Source: Novosphingobium sp. KCTC 2891 (lineage in GTDB: Bacteria; Pseudomonadota; Alphaproteobacteria; Sphingomonadales; Sphingomonadaceae). From it: a DNA stretch of 35,908 bases. Below the pieces are notes generated by a model. The model worked only from the letters and a program-made list of their open reading frames with translations, ran no database searches and was not told the DNA's origin. The position numbers and the translations under genes were made by a program. Location of the stretch: positions 1-35,908 of the forward strand of contig NZ_JAPCZG010000019.1 of the NCBI RefSeq assembly GCF_025938155.1, given 5' to 3'. Within the stretch, counting starts at the first letter, position 1, and the number at the start of each line of letters is the position of its first letter. Below, one piece after another: positions 24,842-33,669 of this stretch.

Positions 24842-25193
24842 GATCTCTCTCCTTGGAAGTGGGGGTTGCCGCCAGGCTCAGGTCCTCAAGCGAATGGCGG
24901 CGGAAGAAGGCGAGCACGGCGAACAGCGCGGCGCTCGCCAGCCAGAAGAACAGACGGAAGCGGTCCTGCCGTGCGGCATCGGCCGCAACGTAACGCGAAG
25001 CGAAATTGTTGAGCTGGAGCACGGTCCCGGAAAAGCTGAAGTTCCCGAGCGCGGCGAAGACCAGCAGCCACAGGGCAGCAACGCAGCCAAGCGTGACTGC
25101 GAGCCAGCCTGATAGGCGCAGCGCGAGGTAGCAGGCATCGGCCAGGCGGGATGGGCCGCGCGATGGCGCGGCCGGGACAACGGCGGGCGTCAT
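24831..25193 (-). CDS. small membrane protein between traC and trbI (120 aa)
   Basis: ATG 25193 overlaps the traC stop (ATGA), and the stop lies 11 bases inside trbI. Two clear hydrophobic segments (about 27-50 and 84-97) bracket a loop with an amphipathic stretch. A polar tail follows. No F homologue is obvious; its slot in the operon suggests an inner-membrane partner of TraC or TrbI. Confidence 0.75.
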   Translation of the reverse strand: MTPAVVPAAPSRGPSRLADACYLALRLSGWLAVTLGCVAALWLLVFAALGNFSFSGTVLQLNNFASRYVAADAARQDRFRLFFWLASAALFAVLAFFRRHSLEDLSLAATPTSKERDHGR

Positions 25194-27796
25194 TCGGCCG
25201 CCTCCGCAAGCTCGCCCTCGGCGAAGTCAGGCGCGCCGGGCTCGGGCGGCACGAAATCGGGAAAGGCCACCCGCTCGATCGCATCGGGCAGCGCCAGGCC
25301 GCCGCGCACCTTGTCCTCGATCTCGGAAAAGACCCGCGGGCTCGAGGAATAGAGTGTCGCCGAATAAGGATCGAGCACGAGACGCCCCACAGCGAGGGTC
25401 TCGGGCCCCTTGATCAGCACGTCGGAATATTCGGTGCCGTTGCGCTTGAGCGAGCGGAGCAAGCTCTCGGTGTAGTGGTCCATCTCGAAGCGCTGGTGCT
25501 TGGCAAGATCGTTGATCGTCTCTTCCTTCTGCTGGAGGACGATCGACCAGTCCGAGTTCTCGAGCGCGGCGAGCGAGCCTTCGGACTTGTAGAAGTCATT
25601 GAGGGACTGGGTCGCGGTGATGAGCGAGCCGCCATATTTGCGGCAGGTGCGGGCATAGGTCTCGATTGCCTGGCCCATCTGCCCGCCGCCGAGGAGCTGC
25701 CAGGCCTCGTCGATCATGGTGAGCTTGGGCACTGAGCGGTCGAGATCGCGCATGACCCGAAGCGTCAGGAACATGAGCGCGGTCAGCGCGACCGAGCGCA
25801 GTTCGGGTTTCGAGGAGAGGTCGGAGAGCTCGAACACCGTGAGCCCGGCCGAGAGATCGATCGAACAGGCCCCCTCGAAGAACCGGCCATAGGTGCCGCC
25901 CTTGAGGAATGGCGACATCGCATCGGCAAGATCACCGGCATAGGGCGAAGGCAGCGCCCGCAGCGCCGCGGCAACGTCGTCGATCGTCCCGTCCCGCTGC
26001 TTGTCGCGCCAGACCGTGCTCACCGCAGAATCGATCAGGCCGCGCTCGGTGTCGGACAAGCGGTCTTGCTGGCGCGCCATCTGGCCGACAATCGACTTCA
26101 GCATGGCGAGGCATTCGACCTCGTAGTCCTCGCCGTCCTCGTCGCTCGCCAGCGCCTCGCCGTCGATCATGTCGAAGGGGTTGAGCGAGAAGCCCGAGGA
26201 GAGCTTGAACTCGACGAAGGCGCCGCCAAACGCCTTGACCATATGCTCGAACGAGCGGCCATCGTCGATCACGATGACCTTGGCGCCTGCCCCCGACATC
26301 GCTGCGCAGACGTCCTGCAGGAACACCGACTTGCCCGAGCCCGACTTGCCGAAGACGGCGACATTGTGATTGCCGGCCGCGTTCTGGAACGGCGACCAGA
26401 AGAACGGCTGCCCGCGCCGGCCGACGAGCAGGACATGCGGGATGTGCCCGCCGGTGTGCTCGCCCTGAAGCGGCGCAATCGAGGCCGCGGTGGTGGTGAG
26501 CATGGTCTTGAAGCGCTTCATGCGTTTCAGGTCGGCCGAGAGGCCGTTGGGGAGCGACAGCGGCATGGCCGCGAGCAGCCCCATCACCTGGAGGTAGCGC
26601 TCGTCGATGAGGTCCCACCCGCAGGCCTTGTAGACCGACTTCACCATGCGCTCGTTGATGTCGCCTTTGCCGAGCGGGGAAAGCGCACCGACGCCGTAAT
26701 AGACCTGCGCGAGCTTGCGGCCCTGGCGGATCTCGGCCTGAACGTATTGCCACTCATCGCGCTGCTCGGAGAGCTGGGGCAGAAAGCGCGCGGAGCGGCT
26801 GTCGGCAAGGCTGGTGGTGCGCATGACCTTGAGCCCGGCGCGCGAAGCGACGGCCTCCTCGTCCTGGTAGACAAGGCCGAGCACGGTCATGACATTGCAG
26901 CCGAAGCGCAGCTTGTCGTTGATGACGTCGCCGATGATCTTCTGGACGTCCCACGGCGCCCACTGCTTGGGGAGGTTGCGAACCGAGAAGAAGCGCCAGT
27001 CGAATTTGTCGGGCACGACCTCGCCGATCACCGGCGCGCCGTCCTGGCGCTCGCCGGTTGGGCGGAATCGCTCGGTCTGGAGCACGATCCGATCAGGCGT
27101 GACCTGGGTTTCGAGATCGCGCCGCACGCACTGGACGTTGATCGGATCGAGCTCGGAATAGTGCTCGGGCTTGTCGGCGTTATCGACTGCGGGGCATAGG
27201 AAGTCGTCGAGGAAGGCGATCAGTTCGACCGGGCTCATATCGCGCGCAGGGATCGAGAGCGCCTGCAATGTGCCGCGCAGGCTTTCGCGCACCGATACAA
27301 GCGTGTCCGCGCCGATCGGACCGCTGAGCCGGGCGCCGACCGAGAGGATTACGCGGGTATTGCGAAGGTAGAACGGCGCGTCGCGCGAGATCGACATCCA
27401 GGCGGCACGGCGCAGCCAGCGCGCGCGGTGCATCGCCGCGCGGCCATAGACGCCCTTCGCCACCACGCGCGGCATGACCCAGTCGGCGATGCGCTCGCCA
27501 ACAGAGGGGCTCTGCCAATGAATCAACTGGATCTCGCAGCCGGAGGGCACGGCGTCCGAGAGGAACTGGGTGAGCAACTCGCCGCTGCGCTCGTCGGCCC
27601 CCATCATCGGGGCCAGCTCGAGAATGAACCCGAGCGAGTCCGTGTTGATGAACATCCGGCTTTTTTTGTCGTAGCTCCTATAGGGCAGCCAGTTCGACAG
27701 CATAGGCGCGCCGAGCACCGGGCGTGTCGCTTCGGGATGTGCGCTTTCGCCGAACAGCATGTCGAGGAACCGATCCCAGAACCCGCGCGAGGCCAT
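25190..27796 (-). CDS. traC: type IV secretion ATPase TraC
   Basis: TraC is the VirB4-class ATPase that powers pilus assembly. Length is 868 aa, nearly equal to F TraC (875). Walker A GKSGSGKS lies near residue 482-490, followed by VIDDG. Walker B LTMIDEAWQLL is near 690-700. The N-terminal domain (LPYRSYDKKSRMFINTDSLGF) is typical. It is 6 bases after traV and overlaps the next small gene by ATGA. Confidence 0.96.
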   Translation of the reverse strand: MASRGFWDRFLDMLFGESAHPEATRPVLGAPMLSNWLPYRSYDKKSRMFINTDSLGFILELAPMMGADERSGELLTQFLSDAVPSGCEIQLIHWQSPSVGERIADWVMPRVVAKGVYGRAAMHRARWLRRAAWMSISRDAPFYLRNTRVILSVGARLSGPIGADTLVSVRESLRGTLQALSIPARDMSPVELIAFLDDFLCPAVDNADKPEHYSELDPINVQCVRRDLETQVTPDRIVLQTERFRPTGERQDGAPVIGEVVPDKFDWRFFSVRNLPKQWAPWDVQKIIGDVINDKLRFGCNVMTVLGLVYQDEEAVASRAGLKVMRTTSLADSRSARFLPQLSEQRDEWQYVQAEIRQGRKLAQVYYGVGALSPLGKGDINERMVKSVYKACGWDLIDERYLQVMGLLAAMPLSLPNGLSADLKRMKRFKTMLTTTAASIAPLQGEHTGGHIPHVLLVGRRGQPFFWSPFQNAAGNHNVAVFGKSGSGKSVFLQDVCAAMSGAGAKVIVIDDGRSFEHMVKAFGGAFVEFKLSSGFSLNPFDMIDGEALASDEDGEDYEVECLAMLKSIVGQMARQQDRLSDTERGLIDSAVSTVWRDKQRDGTIDDVAAALRALPSPYAGDLADAMSPFLKGGTYGRFFEGACSIDLSAGLTVFELSDLSSKPELRSVALTALMFLTLRVMRDLDRSVPKLTMIDEAWQLLGGGQMGQAIETYARTCRKYGGSLITATQSLNDFYKSEGSLAALENSDWSIVLQQKEETINDLAKHQRFEMDHYTESLLRSLKRNGTEYSDVLIKGPETLAVGRLVLDPYSATLYSSSPRVFSEIEDKVRGGLALPDAIERVAFPDFVPPEPGAPDFAEGELAEAAE

Positions 27797-27802
27797 CGCC
27801 GC

Positions 27803-28954
27803 TTACTCCTCGACCTTGGCAGGGAAGGCTGCCGGGCCATTGGTTGGCTTGGTCGCCGCCGGAGCGGCGCTGACCGCCGAGGCGGAAGCCGGAGCTGGGG
27901 TCGGCACCGCACTACTGGGCGCCGCACGTACCGCTGCTGCCGGGACGTGCGCTTTCGCAGTGGGCGCGAGACGCGCCTGCACCTGAGCCTGAATCGCCTC
28001 GATCGCATTGCCCGACTGGAGCGCGGCACCCTTGGCGCGCGCCGCCGCAACGGCCTCGGGGCGCGGCGGCCCGGAAGGCGCGGCATCTATTGCTTTGGGA
28101 GTGGGTGACCCAGCGTCCTGGGCGATCGGGGCGACGGGTACCGGTGCCGGCACGAATGCCGCGCTCGCGAGGCTAACTGCCCTGCCCTCGACCTGCTCGC
28201 CCACATTGGGCTCGCCCGAGGACAGCTCCATCCAGGCGCCGTTGTCGACCACTGCGTGGATGATCCGCGGTTCGTGGAGATTGCCACCACCATCGACGAA
28301 AGAGGGGAACACCACCTTGAGCACGCGGCGCTCGCGGTGGACCATGCCGCCGCCGGCCGAGGTGATGCGGCCCGAACCCGACGGCGTGTACGACGCAGTA
28401 ACCGGCTTGGCGGCGGCGGGCTGGCGGATGTACGGCCCTGCCGGGGTCATCGGCCGGGCATTCTGGATCACCGACAGCGCCTGGTCGTCGATCACCGTCG
28501 AAGGCGCGCAGGTCCCGCCTGGTGCGCTGCAGGCAAAGCTGCCCTTGATGTTGCCGCCGAACAGCGAGGTGCAGGCGGCGAGCTGGGTAGCCGCGAGTCC
28601 GATGGCCGCGATGCTTGCAGCCCGGGTGACGGGGTTTGGCGATCGCCGCGCCGCAAGATCCCCAAGCCGGATCGCGAGCCGCCAGATGGCGAGGCCCGAT
28701 TGGCGCGACAGCGGAGCCTCACCAAGCGCGACATGGCCCGCCGAGCGCGCCCACGCGCGCTTGCCCAGCAATGCCTGTTCGCGAGGCGTGAGCAGCACGC
28801 CTCGCGGAACCGCAGTGGCAAGGACGAGATCCTGCCACAGCTGGATTGCTTCGGCGCGGCTCATCTCGATGCGCGGCAGTGAGACTTGCCCGCGCGAGCG
28901 TCGCGCCACAGCGCGCGCCAGAACCGCCTGCTGCTTGGGGTTGAGCGCGGTCAC
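27803..28954 (-). CDS. traV: TraV lipoprotein family protein with long N-terminal extension
   Basis: A GTG at 28954 overlaps the stop of the dsbC-like gene (GTGA). The lipobox LAAC with its hydrophobic helix lies at residues 112-128 and is followed by the TraV signature around SFACSAPGGTCAPS. The first 110 residues are a basic, helical segment with no match I know, and no ATG, GTG or TTG start lies close before the lipobox. At 383 aa it is more than double F TraV (171 aa). The C-terminal Ala/Pro-rich half is low in complexity. As TraV is an outer-membrane core lipoprotein that works with TraK and TraB, either this form is anchored differently or an annotation or sequence problem hides a separate start. 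Confidence 0.85.
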   Translation of the reverse strand: MTALNPKQQAVLARAVARRSRGQVSLPRIEMSRAEAIQLWQDLVLATAVPRGVLLTPREQALLGKRAWARSAGHVALGEAPLSRQSGLAIWRLAIRLGDLAARRSPNPVTRAASIAAIGLAATQLAACTSLFGGNIKGSFACSAPGGTCAPSTVIDDQALSVIQNARPMTPAGPYIRQPAAAKPVTASYTPSGSGRITSAGGGMVHRERRVLKVVFPSFVDGGGNLHEPRIIHAVVDNGAWMELSSGEPNVGEQVEGRAVSLASAAFVPAPVPVAPIAQDAGSPTPKAIDAAPSGPPRPEAVAAARAKGAALQSGNAIEAIQAQVQARLAPTAKAHVPAAAVRAAPSSAVPTPAPASASAVSAAPAATKPTNGPAAFPAKVEE

Positions 28955-29847
28955 GACTTGGCGCCCTTCAGCCACTGCTCGAGCACCTCGCGCGGACGGA
29001 AGCCTTCGATCACCGCGCCGTCGGAGCGGACGATCACCGGGGTTCCGGCAAGGCCCTGCTGGCGCGCGAAGGCCTCGTTGGCGTCGAGCGGCGAGGTGTC
29101 GCAGGCCCGCGTATCGGTGATCGGCGCGCCGGCATAGGCGGCTTTGACCGCCTTGCGGCGATCGCGCGCGCAGAACACCTGGTTGGCAAGATCGCGGCTG
29201 CCGAGCACCGAGATCGGCCGCTCGATCACCCGCACGTTCATGTTTTCGAGGACGCCCGAGAGCGCCCGGCAGTAGCCGCAGCGAAAATCGCTGAACACGG
29301 TCACGGTCGGCCCCGAGTTTGCTCCCCAGACAATGCCGCCCGCCTCGGGCAGTGCGGCGAGCGACATCATCCGGGGGGCACCGCTCGCCGCCGGCGTGCT
29401 GACGCCGCGGCGTGGGGTCTCGACTTCCTGGGCTTCCTGCTTGCTCCCCGCAGCGCCGCCGACGAGGAGATCGGGGTTGACCTCGAGCAGCCGGACCGCA
29501 GTCAGGTCCTGGCGGGTCTGCATGTCGTAGACCCGCCCGATCAGGAGATATCGCGCGGTCTTGTCGACGTAGAACAGCTGCGAGCCTGCGGTCACTTCGC
29601 AGACCCCATCGACCACCTGGCAATTGACGCGGGAGACCTGGGTGCGCGGCAGGCGCTGCTTCAGGAGCGCGGTCACCGCCTGGTCCGCCTCGCTTGGGGC
29701 ATGTTGGGCAGTTGCGGCATCACCGGTGCCGGCGTTCGCCCAGACCAGCGAGCCGCCACTACCGAGCGCGATCGCGGCGAGCGGCATCAGGACCTGGCCA
29801 AGGCGGGGCCGCGCCAGATGGAATGACTTCAAGGACTTCAGCTTCAT
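28951..29847 (-). CDS. dsbC: DsbC-like thiol-disulfide oxidoreductase
   Basis: ATG 29847 has GAGGAGG upstream. The protein (298 aa) has an N-terminal membrane segment or signal (about 17-38), a dimerisation-like part with Cys76 and Cys83, then a thioredoxin fold with FSDFRCGYC (Cys190, Cys193) and a TPVIV cis-Pro. It would isomerise disulfides in TraN, TraU and TraH. It lies between traB and traV, where F has traP and small trb genes instead. The symbol is by family; F's functional analogue is TrbB. Confidence 0.88.
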   Translation of the reverse strand: MKLKSLKSFHLARPRLGQVLMPLAAIALGSGGSLVWANAGTGDAATAQHAPSEADQAVTALLKQRLPRTQVSRVNCQVVDGVCEVTAGSQLFYVDKTARYLLIGRVYDMQTRQDLTAVRLLEVNPDLLVGGAAGSKQEAQEVETPRRGVSTPAASGAPRMMSLAALPEAGGIVWGANSGPTVTVFSDFRCGYCRALSGVLENMNVRVIERPISVLGSRDLANQVFCARDRRKAVKAAYAGAPITDTRACDTSPLDANEAFARQQGLAGTPVIVRSDGAVIEGFRPREVLEQWLKGAKS

Positions 29848-29857
29848 TGCACCCTCC

Positions 29858-31234
29858 TCACCCGTTGATGAACACGCCTTCGAGAAACACGATTTCGACA
29901 TCGATCCCGGTCGGCATCTCGATCACGGGCTGGTACTGTTCGGCCCGCTCGATCAGGTACTTGCTGACCATGTCGCCCGAGGTGGCGATGCCTTCGCCGA
30001 GCCCGCCCTCGAGGATGTCGCCGGTGCCGAGCTTCTGGCGCTGCCCATTGACGTTGACGTTTGTTCCGGTGAGCGTCGAATTGGTGTTGGCGGCAAAGCC
30101 GCGGCCAAAGCCGCCGGCGAGACCGGCAAGGAAGGCCTGGCCGATCAGCGAACCTTCCCGGCTGACCACCCTCCCCCTGACCCCGGTCTTGCCGCCGAAG
30201 GCGATGAAGCCCTTGACGTCCGAGACCGCGTAACGGCCATTGGGCTGCGGGCAGGTCATGCGCTGCAGCTTGACGTAGACCTTCTCGCTCGAGAGGTCGC
30301 CGCGCGCCGCGCCGTTGACCAGGCATCCGGCGATATTGGTCGTGAGCAGCCGCCCGTTGTCGTAGACCGAGCGCGCAGGGCCGGTGATGCGCAGCACGAC
30401 CGGCAGGGGATCGGTCTGACTCTGGACGCCGGCGGCCGCATCGACCCCGACTATGACCTTGGCGACCGCGATCGAGTTCGGCGGCAGGTAATTGGCGCTG
30501 TCGGTGAAGACAGTGTTGCCCTTGGGGACCGGGCTTCCGGTTCCGCTTGCGCCCTCGTTGAACGAGACCAGGCTGACCTCGCTCCCGCGCCCTGCCGGGA
30601 GTCCCGCCGCGGCCATCGCGGCTTGTCCGGCAGGCGTGCTGGGTGCGGTCTGGTAACTCGGCGGGCTGGTCCGACCGTAAAGCGCGTTGGGTCCGACCGG
30701 CGCCGCGCCAGTACCCATTACCGGCGACTGGCGCGCGGCCGCGAGTGCTGCCTTCAACTGCTCATTCTCGTTCTGGTAGGCGGAAAGTACCCGCTCGGTG
30801 TCGGGAGATATCCCGCCGCCAGACGTGCTCTGCGCTGCCTGACCCTGGGCCAGTTGCGCTTCCAACTGGTCGGCCCGCTGCGCGCGGGCGGCGAGCGCGC
30901 GCATGTTGGTGTCCATCGACATCATCTGCGCCTCGGACTGGGCACGCCACTCCTTCTCGGCCATGTTCTTGTTGACCATCTCGTCGACCGAGACGTCGGC
31001 GACCTGCCGCTTGACGCTGGCGTCGCTGCTCTTGTGATCGCCGGCGAAGATCCACGAGGAGCCGATGACAAGCGCGGCAAGACCGCCAGCGCCGAGCAGC
31101 AGCATCTGCTTCTTCCTGACCGCCTCATTGGCCACGATTGCATCGCCGAGCGGCGAGGCGTCACCACTTCCAGGGTGGGTTGCGGGACCGTCGAGCGCCT
31201 TGGGGCCTTTGCGGAACGGGTTCTTCCAGTCCAT
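29858..31234 (-). CDS. traB: type IV secretion core protein TraB
   Basis: TraB is the VirB10-like protein that spans from inner to outer membrane. ATG 31234, with GGAGG 6 bases before it and a 1-base overlap with the traK stop (TGATG), is preferred over GTG 31237. A cytoplasmic head, one membrane helix (about 43-63), a coiled coil (about 85-125), a Pro/Ala/Gly-rich linker and a C-terminal beta-domain (GRLLTTNIAGCLVNGAARGDLSSEKVYV) follow. Length is 458 aa against 475 in F. Confidence 0.95.
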   Translation of the reverse strand: MDWKNPFRKGPKALDGPATHPGSGDASPLGDAIVANEAVRKKQMLLLGAGGLAALVIGSSWIFAGDHKSSDASVKRQVADVSVDEMVNKNMAEKEWRAQSEAQMMSMDTNMRALAARAQRADQLEAQLAQGQAAQSTSGGGISPDTERVLSAYQNENEQLKAALAAARQSPVMGTGAAPVGPNALYGRTSPPSYQTAPSTPAGQAAMAAAGLPAGRGSEVSLVSFNEGASGTGSPVPKGNTVFTDSANYLPPNSIAVAKVIVGVDAAAGVQSQTDPLPVVLRITGPARSVYDNGRLLTTNIAGCLVNGAARGDLSSEKVYVKLQRMTCPQPNGRYAVSDVKGFIAFGGKTGVRGRVVSREGSLIGQAFLAGLAGGFGRGFAANTNSTLTGTNVNVNGQRQKLGTGDILEGGLGEGIATSGDMVSKYLIERAEQYQPVIEMPTGIDVEIVFLEGVFING

Positions 31235-32028
31235 CACTGGCCTCCATTCGATTGGATGAGGTAGACAGCGGCCGCCTGGCCGGGCGCGAGCTCGCTCACC
31301 GGGGTCATGAAGGCGACGCTGCCGCGCGCGGCGAGCAGGTTCTCATCGAGAGTGAGCGGCTTTGCGCCGGTGTTGCGGACCTTGAGGATCAGTCCCTTGA
31401 GGTCGGCGCCGCGGTATTCCCCGACCTGCTGGACCTCGAGCTTGCCGACCGCGACCGGCTCGAGCACGCTTTGCCGGATCTCGAAGCCTTCAATGTTCTC
31501 GCTGCGGTACATCGCTTGCGCGAGGCGCACCGCAGTGTCTTCGGGCGAAGAGCGCACTTCCCAATCGCGCGCGGCCTCGGTCTTGATCGCCGTGTTGGTG
31601 ACGAAGACCTGCTCGGCGTCGTTCCCGCGGACCTGGCAGAGGAACTTGTAAACGTACCCCTTTCGGGTCGTGCCGAAGAACGAAAGGTTCGGCTTGGTGA
31701 AGCCGTCGGGTACCGAGATGTAGATGTCGCCGCGCATGGGCTCGTTGACGATCTTGAAGTCCTCGGCCGGGTTGCCGGTGCTGATCTTCGAGACCGAGGC
31801 GAACTGGTCTCCCGCAAGGCTGATCCGGGTGAGGTCCTTCGCCGAGGCGACACAGGCGACCGTACCATTGTCAGCAGCGGGAATGCTCTGGTCGGCCATG
31901 GCGGGTGCCGCGAGACACAGCGCACCAAGGCAGATGAGTGCGGCGCCAACCGGCCGCCCCGTGATTGCATAGGGCCGTCCGGCGAGCACGCTGCCCACCC
32001 CGATCGCGCCCCAACCCAACTCGGCCAT
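31234..32028 (-). CDS. traK: secretin-like core protein TraK
   Basis: The 264-aa VirB9-class protein binds TraB and TraV in the outer-membrane core. ATG 32028 overlaps the traE stop (TGATG). The signal peptide is unusually long (about residues 1-45, ending APAMA). Beta-rich conserved stretches include SVSKISTGNPAEDFKI and YVYKFLCQVRGNDAEQVF. Length is similar to F TraK (242 aa). Confidence 0.94.
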   Translation of the reverse strand: MAELGWGAIGVGSVLAGRPYAITGRPVGAALICLGALCLAAPAMADQSIPAADNGTVACVASAKDLTRISLAGDQFASVSKISTGNPAEDFKIVNEPMRGDIYISVPDGFTKPNLSFFGTTRKGYVYKFLCQVRGNDAEQVFVTNTAIKTEAARDWEVRSSPEDTAVRLAQAMYRSENIEGFEIRQSVLEPVAVGKLEVQQVGEYRGADLKGLILKVRNTGAKPLTLDENLLAARGSVAFMTPVSELAPGQAAAVYLIQSNGGQ

Positions 32029-32651
32029 CACGCTTCTCCCCCGTCGCTGTCACTTGATTGCGCGCTGCCCGCGCCCTTGGCGTCGATGACTTTGCCCGAA
32101 GGATCCTTGGTCACGCGTCCGAACCCGGCGAGCTTGAGGCTGACGCCCGAGTAGCTCCACACGTAGCGGAAGGTCCGCGCCTCGGAGGTCACCTCCTTCG
32201 AGCCGACCACCGTGTGCAGCACGCCGTTGACCTCGCTGGTCAGCGCGTCGGGATCGACGGTGAGGCTCTCGATGGTGAAAAACTGCGAGACGTTCGAGCC
32301 GTTCTGCTCGCCCACGATCTTCATCAGTTCGGCCTTCATCCGGCCGTGGGTCCTGGGATCGGTGATCTCCAGGATCGAATCCATCCAGTACTGCAGGTTG
32401 GACGGCGAGCGATTGAGCGTCAGCAGCGCGGCATCGCGCGTGACAAGCTCAAGGTAGTCCTTGTCGATGTGGCTGGAGGACAGCGTCAGCGGCTTCGCCA
32501 GCACCGGCTGCAGCACCACCTCGCGGTCGCGCTGTGCGGCGGTGAGCGTCAGCACCACGCTTAAGGCGAACAGCCCGGTCGCGGTGATCGCCAGGAGGTT
32601 GCGCTGCTTCAGGAGCCGCTGCGCCTGGCCGTGAGAAATCGAGAGGTCCAT
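32028..32651 (-). CDS. traE: pilus assembly protein TraE
   Basis: The 207-aa inner-membrane protein belongs to the TraE/VirB5-8-like group. One membrane helix (about 18-38) is followed by a periplasmic domain with the family's hallmarks: LQPVLAKPLTLSSSHIDKDY and ALTSEVNGVLHTVVGSK. The C-terminal tail is Ser/Asp/Gly-rich. F TraE is 188 aa. GAGGA precedes the ATG. It overlaps traK by one base. Confidence 0.94.
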   Translation of the reverse strand: MDLSISHGQAQRLLKQRNLLAITATGLFALSVVLTLTAAQRDREVVLQPVLAKPLTLSSSHIDKDYLELVTRDAALLTLNRSPSNLQYWMDSILEITDPRTHGRMKAELMKIVGEQNGSNVSQFFTIESLTVDPDALTSEVNGVLHTVVGSKEVTSEARTFRYVWSYSGVSLKLAGFGRVTKDPSGKVIDAKGAGSAQSSDSDGGEA

Positions 32652-32664
32652 GATTGTGCCGTCC

Positions 32665-32949
32665 TCAGCCCGCCATCAGGCGAAGATGGGAGGGCGGCGT
32701 CGCTCTCAGCCCCATGAAGGCACCCGGCAGGTACCAGTAGGCCGAATGAATGATCCACGAGACGGCTCGTCCCGCCTTCAACTTGCGCAATCCCCACCAG
32801 GCCAGCACGCTTGAACATAGACCGATGAAAATATGTTGAGACAGGATGCCCCAGGCGAAGGGAACGATCATCGCGAGAAACTCATCGAGTGTCCAAAACC
32901 CGATCAGCTCCGGATCATCGAGATGCGCGGGAACCGTGTAGCGATTCAT
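32665..32949 (-). CDS. traL: pilus assembly protein TraL
   Basis: A short (94 aa) inner-membrane protein, matching F TraL (91 aa). It begins MNRYTVPAHLDDPELIGFW, where the H.DDP motif is typical. Hydrophobic segments (about 21-45 and 47-56) follow. ATG 32949 is preferred over GTG 32961. Homologous to VirB3-type proteins that partner the TraC ATPase. Confidence 0.93.
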   Translation of the reverse strand: MNRYTVPAHLDDPELIGFWTLDEFLAMIVPFAWGILSQHIFIGLCSSVLAWWGLRKLKAGRAVSWIIHSAYWYLPGAFMGLRATPPSHLRLMAG

Positions 32950-33014
32950 GAACGACACCACCCTCTTGTCCGCCCACGCAAGGCCCTGCGGCCGTGCGGG
33001 GACGACTGGTTGGA

Positions 33015-33329
33015 TCAGATCGTCGCGGTGACCGCGGCGGTGACGATGGGCACGCCCGTGCCGGCTCCGACGCCGACCCCCACGGGAATGGCGACCTGGC
33101 CGAGGCTGAACCGGCCCGAGGCGAGACCGACGATGCCGCCGGCGAGGCTCAGCACGGTGATGATCTTGCCGCCCGAACCTTCAAGGAAGCCGGTGAAGCT
33201 GGTGAGCGCGGTGTTGAACGTGGTGTCAGCACCCGCCATCGCCACTTCGCTGCCAAACAGGCCAGCGACCGCGACCACCGCGGCCCCCTGGAGGAGGCTC
33301 GCCCCCTTCCCTTTCATCGTAAGTTTCAT
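33015..33329 (-). CDS. traA: type-F pilin TraA precursor
   Basis: The 104-aa prepilin has a basic leader and a hydrophobic stretch (about 12-26) ending AMA before GADTTF, giving a mature protein of about 72 residues, the size of F pilin. The mature part has two hydrophobic helices with a short polar loop (GLASGRFSLG). ATG 33329 is chosen because AAAGGA lies about 10 bases upstream; the upstream ATG (33338) is too close to it. A chaperone gene traQ is absent, so maturation probably relies on a signal peptidase. It is the first gene of the operon. Confidence 0.9.
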   Translation of the reverse strand: MKLTMKGKGASLLQGAAVVAVAGLFGSEVAMAGADTTFNTALTSFTGFLEGSGGKIITVLSLAGGIVGLASGRFSLGQVAIPVGVGVGAGTGVPIVTAAVTATI

Positions 33330-33352
33330 GTTTACCATGTCCTTTCCCAAAC

Positions 33353-33369
33353 GCCGTGATTGTCACGGC
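33353..33369. promoter_or_regulatory. perfect palindrome/hairpin upstream of traA
   Basis: GCCGTGA-TTG-TCACGGC is a 7-bp perfect stem with a 3-base loop, 24 bases upstream of the traA start and next to its AAAGGA site. It lies in the predicted leader, so it could mask the ribosome site, pause transcription or protect the 5' end of the message. It could also be an operator for a dimeric regulator. Confidence 0.6.
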
Positions 33370-33403
33370 CTTCAGAATGAACAGAGGGGCGCCGCCTGGA
33401 GCA

Positions 33404-33433
33404 ATTAAAGGTCCGTTACGGCGCGCCTGCGAA
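33404..33433 (-). promoter_or_regulatory. candidate promoter of the tra operon
   Basis: Read on the minus strand, TTCGCA (33433-33428) and TTTAAT (33409-33404) are 18 bp apart, matching sigma-70 hexamers at 4/6 and 5/6 positions. Transcription would start near 33397, leaving a leader of about 68 bases that holds the 33353-33369 hairpin. This is the best element seen in the upstream region, by pattern only. Confidence 0.35.
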
Positions 33434-33481
33434 TCGGATGATTTCCTCAAGACGAACTTTAGAGCGCCTTATCTTTCCAAA

Positions 33482-33554
33482 ATTGGGAACCGGAATTGCC
33501 GCATCGGGAACTGCGGTTTCCGCTTTCCGCAATCCCGTTTGCTCCATCGGGAAT
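33482..33554. repeat. three phased ATYGGGAAY repeats
   Basis: ATTGGGAAC (33482-33490), ATCGGGAAC (33503-33511) and ATCGGGAAT (33546-33554) start 21 and 43 bp apart, close to two and four turns of the helix. An inverted piece (CAATCCCG near 33530) lies between. They are upstream of the candidate tra promoter and in the divergent control region shared with the gene at 33670, so binding sites for a regulator are likely. Confidence 0.6.
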
Positions 33555-33669
33555 TCTGATTGCCGAGCAAGGAATTGGCCCTCTCGAATCACCCCCACCG
33601 GCCCGGATTCGCCAAATTTACAATTTCGAGCCATTGTGCAGGCCAACATATGCACTGGAATTCCCACCC

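Noticed and set aside
26066..27199. 377-codon plus-strand frame
   Set aside because: Antisense to traC.
29624..31264. 546-codon plus-strand frame
   Set aside because: Antisense to traB and the dsbC-like gene, both firmly identified.
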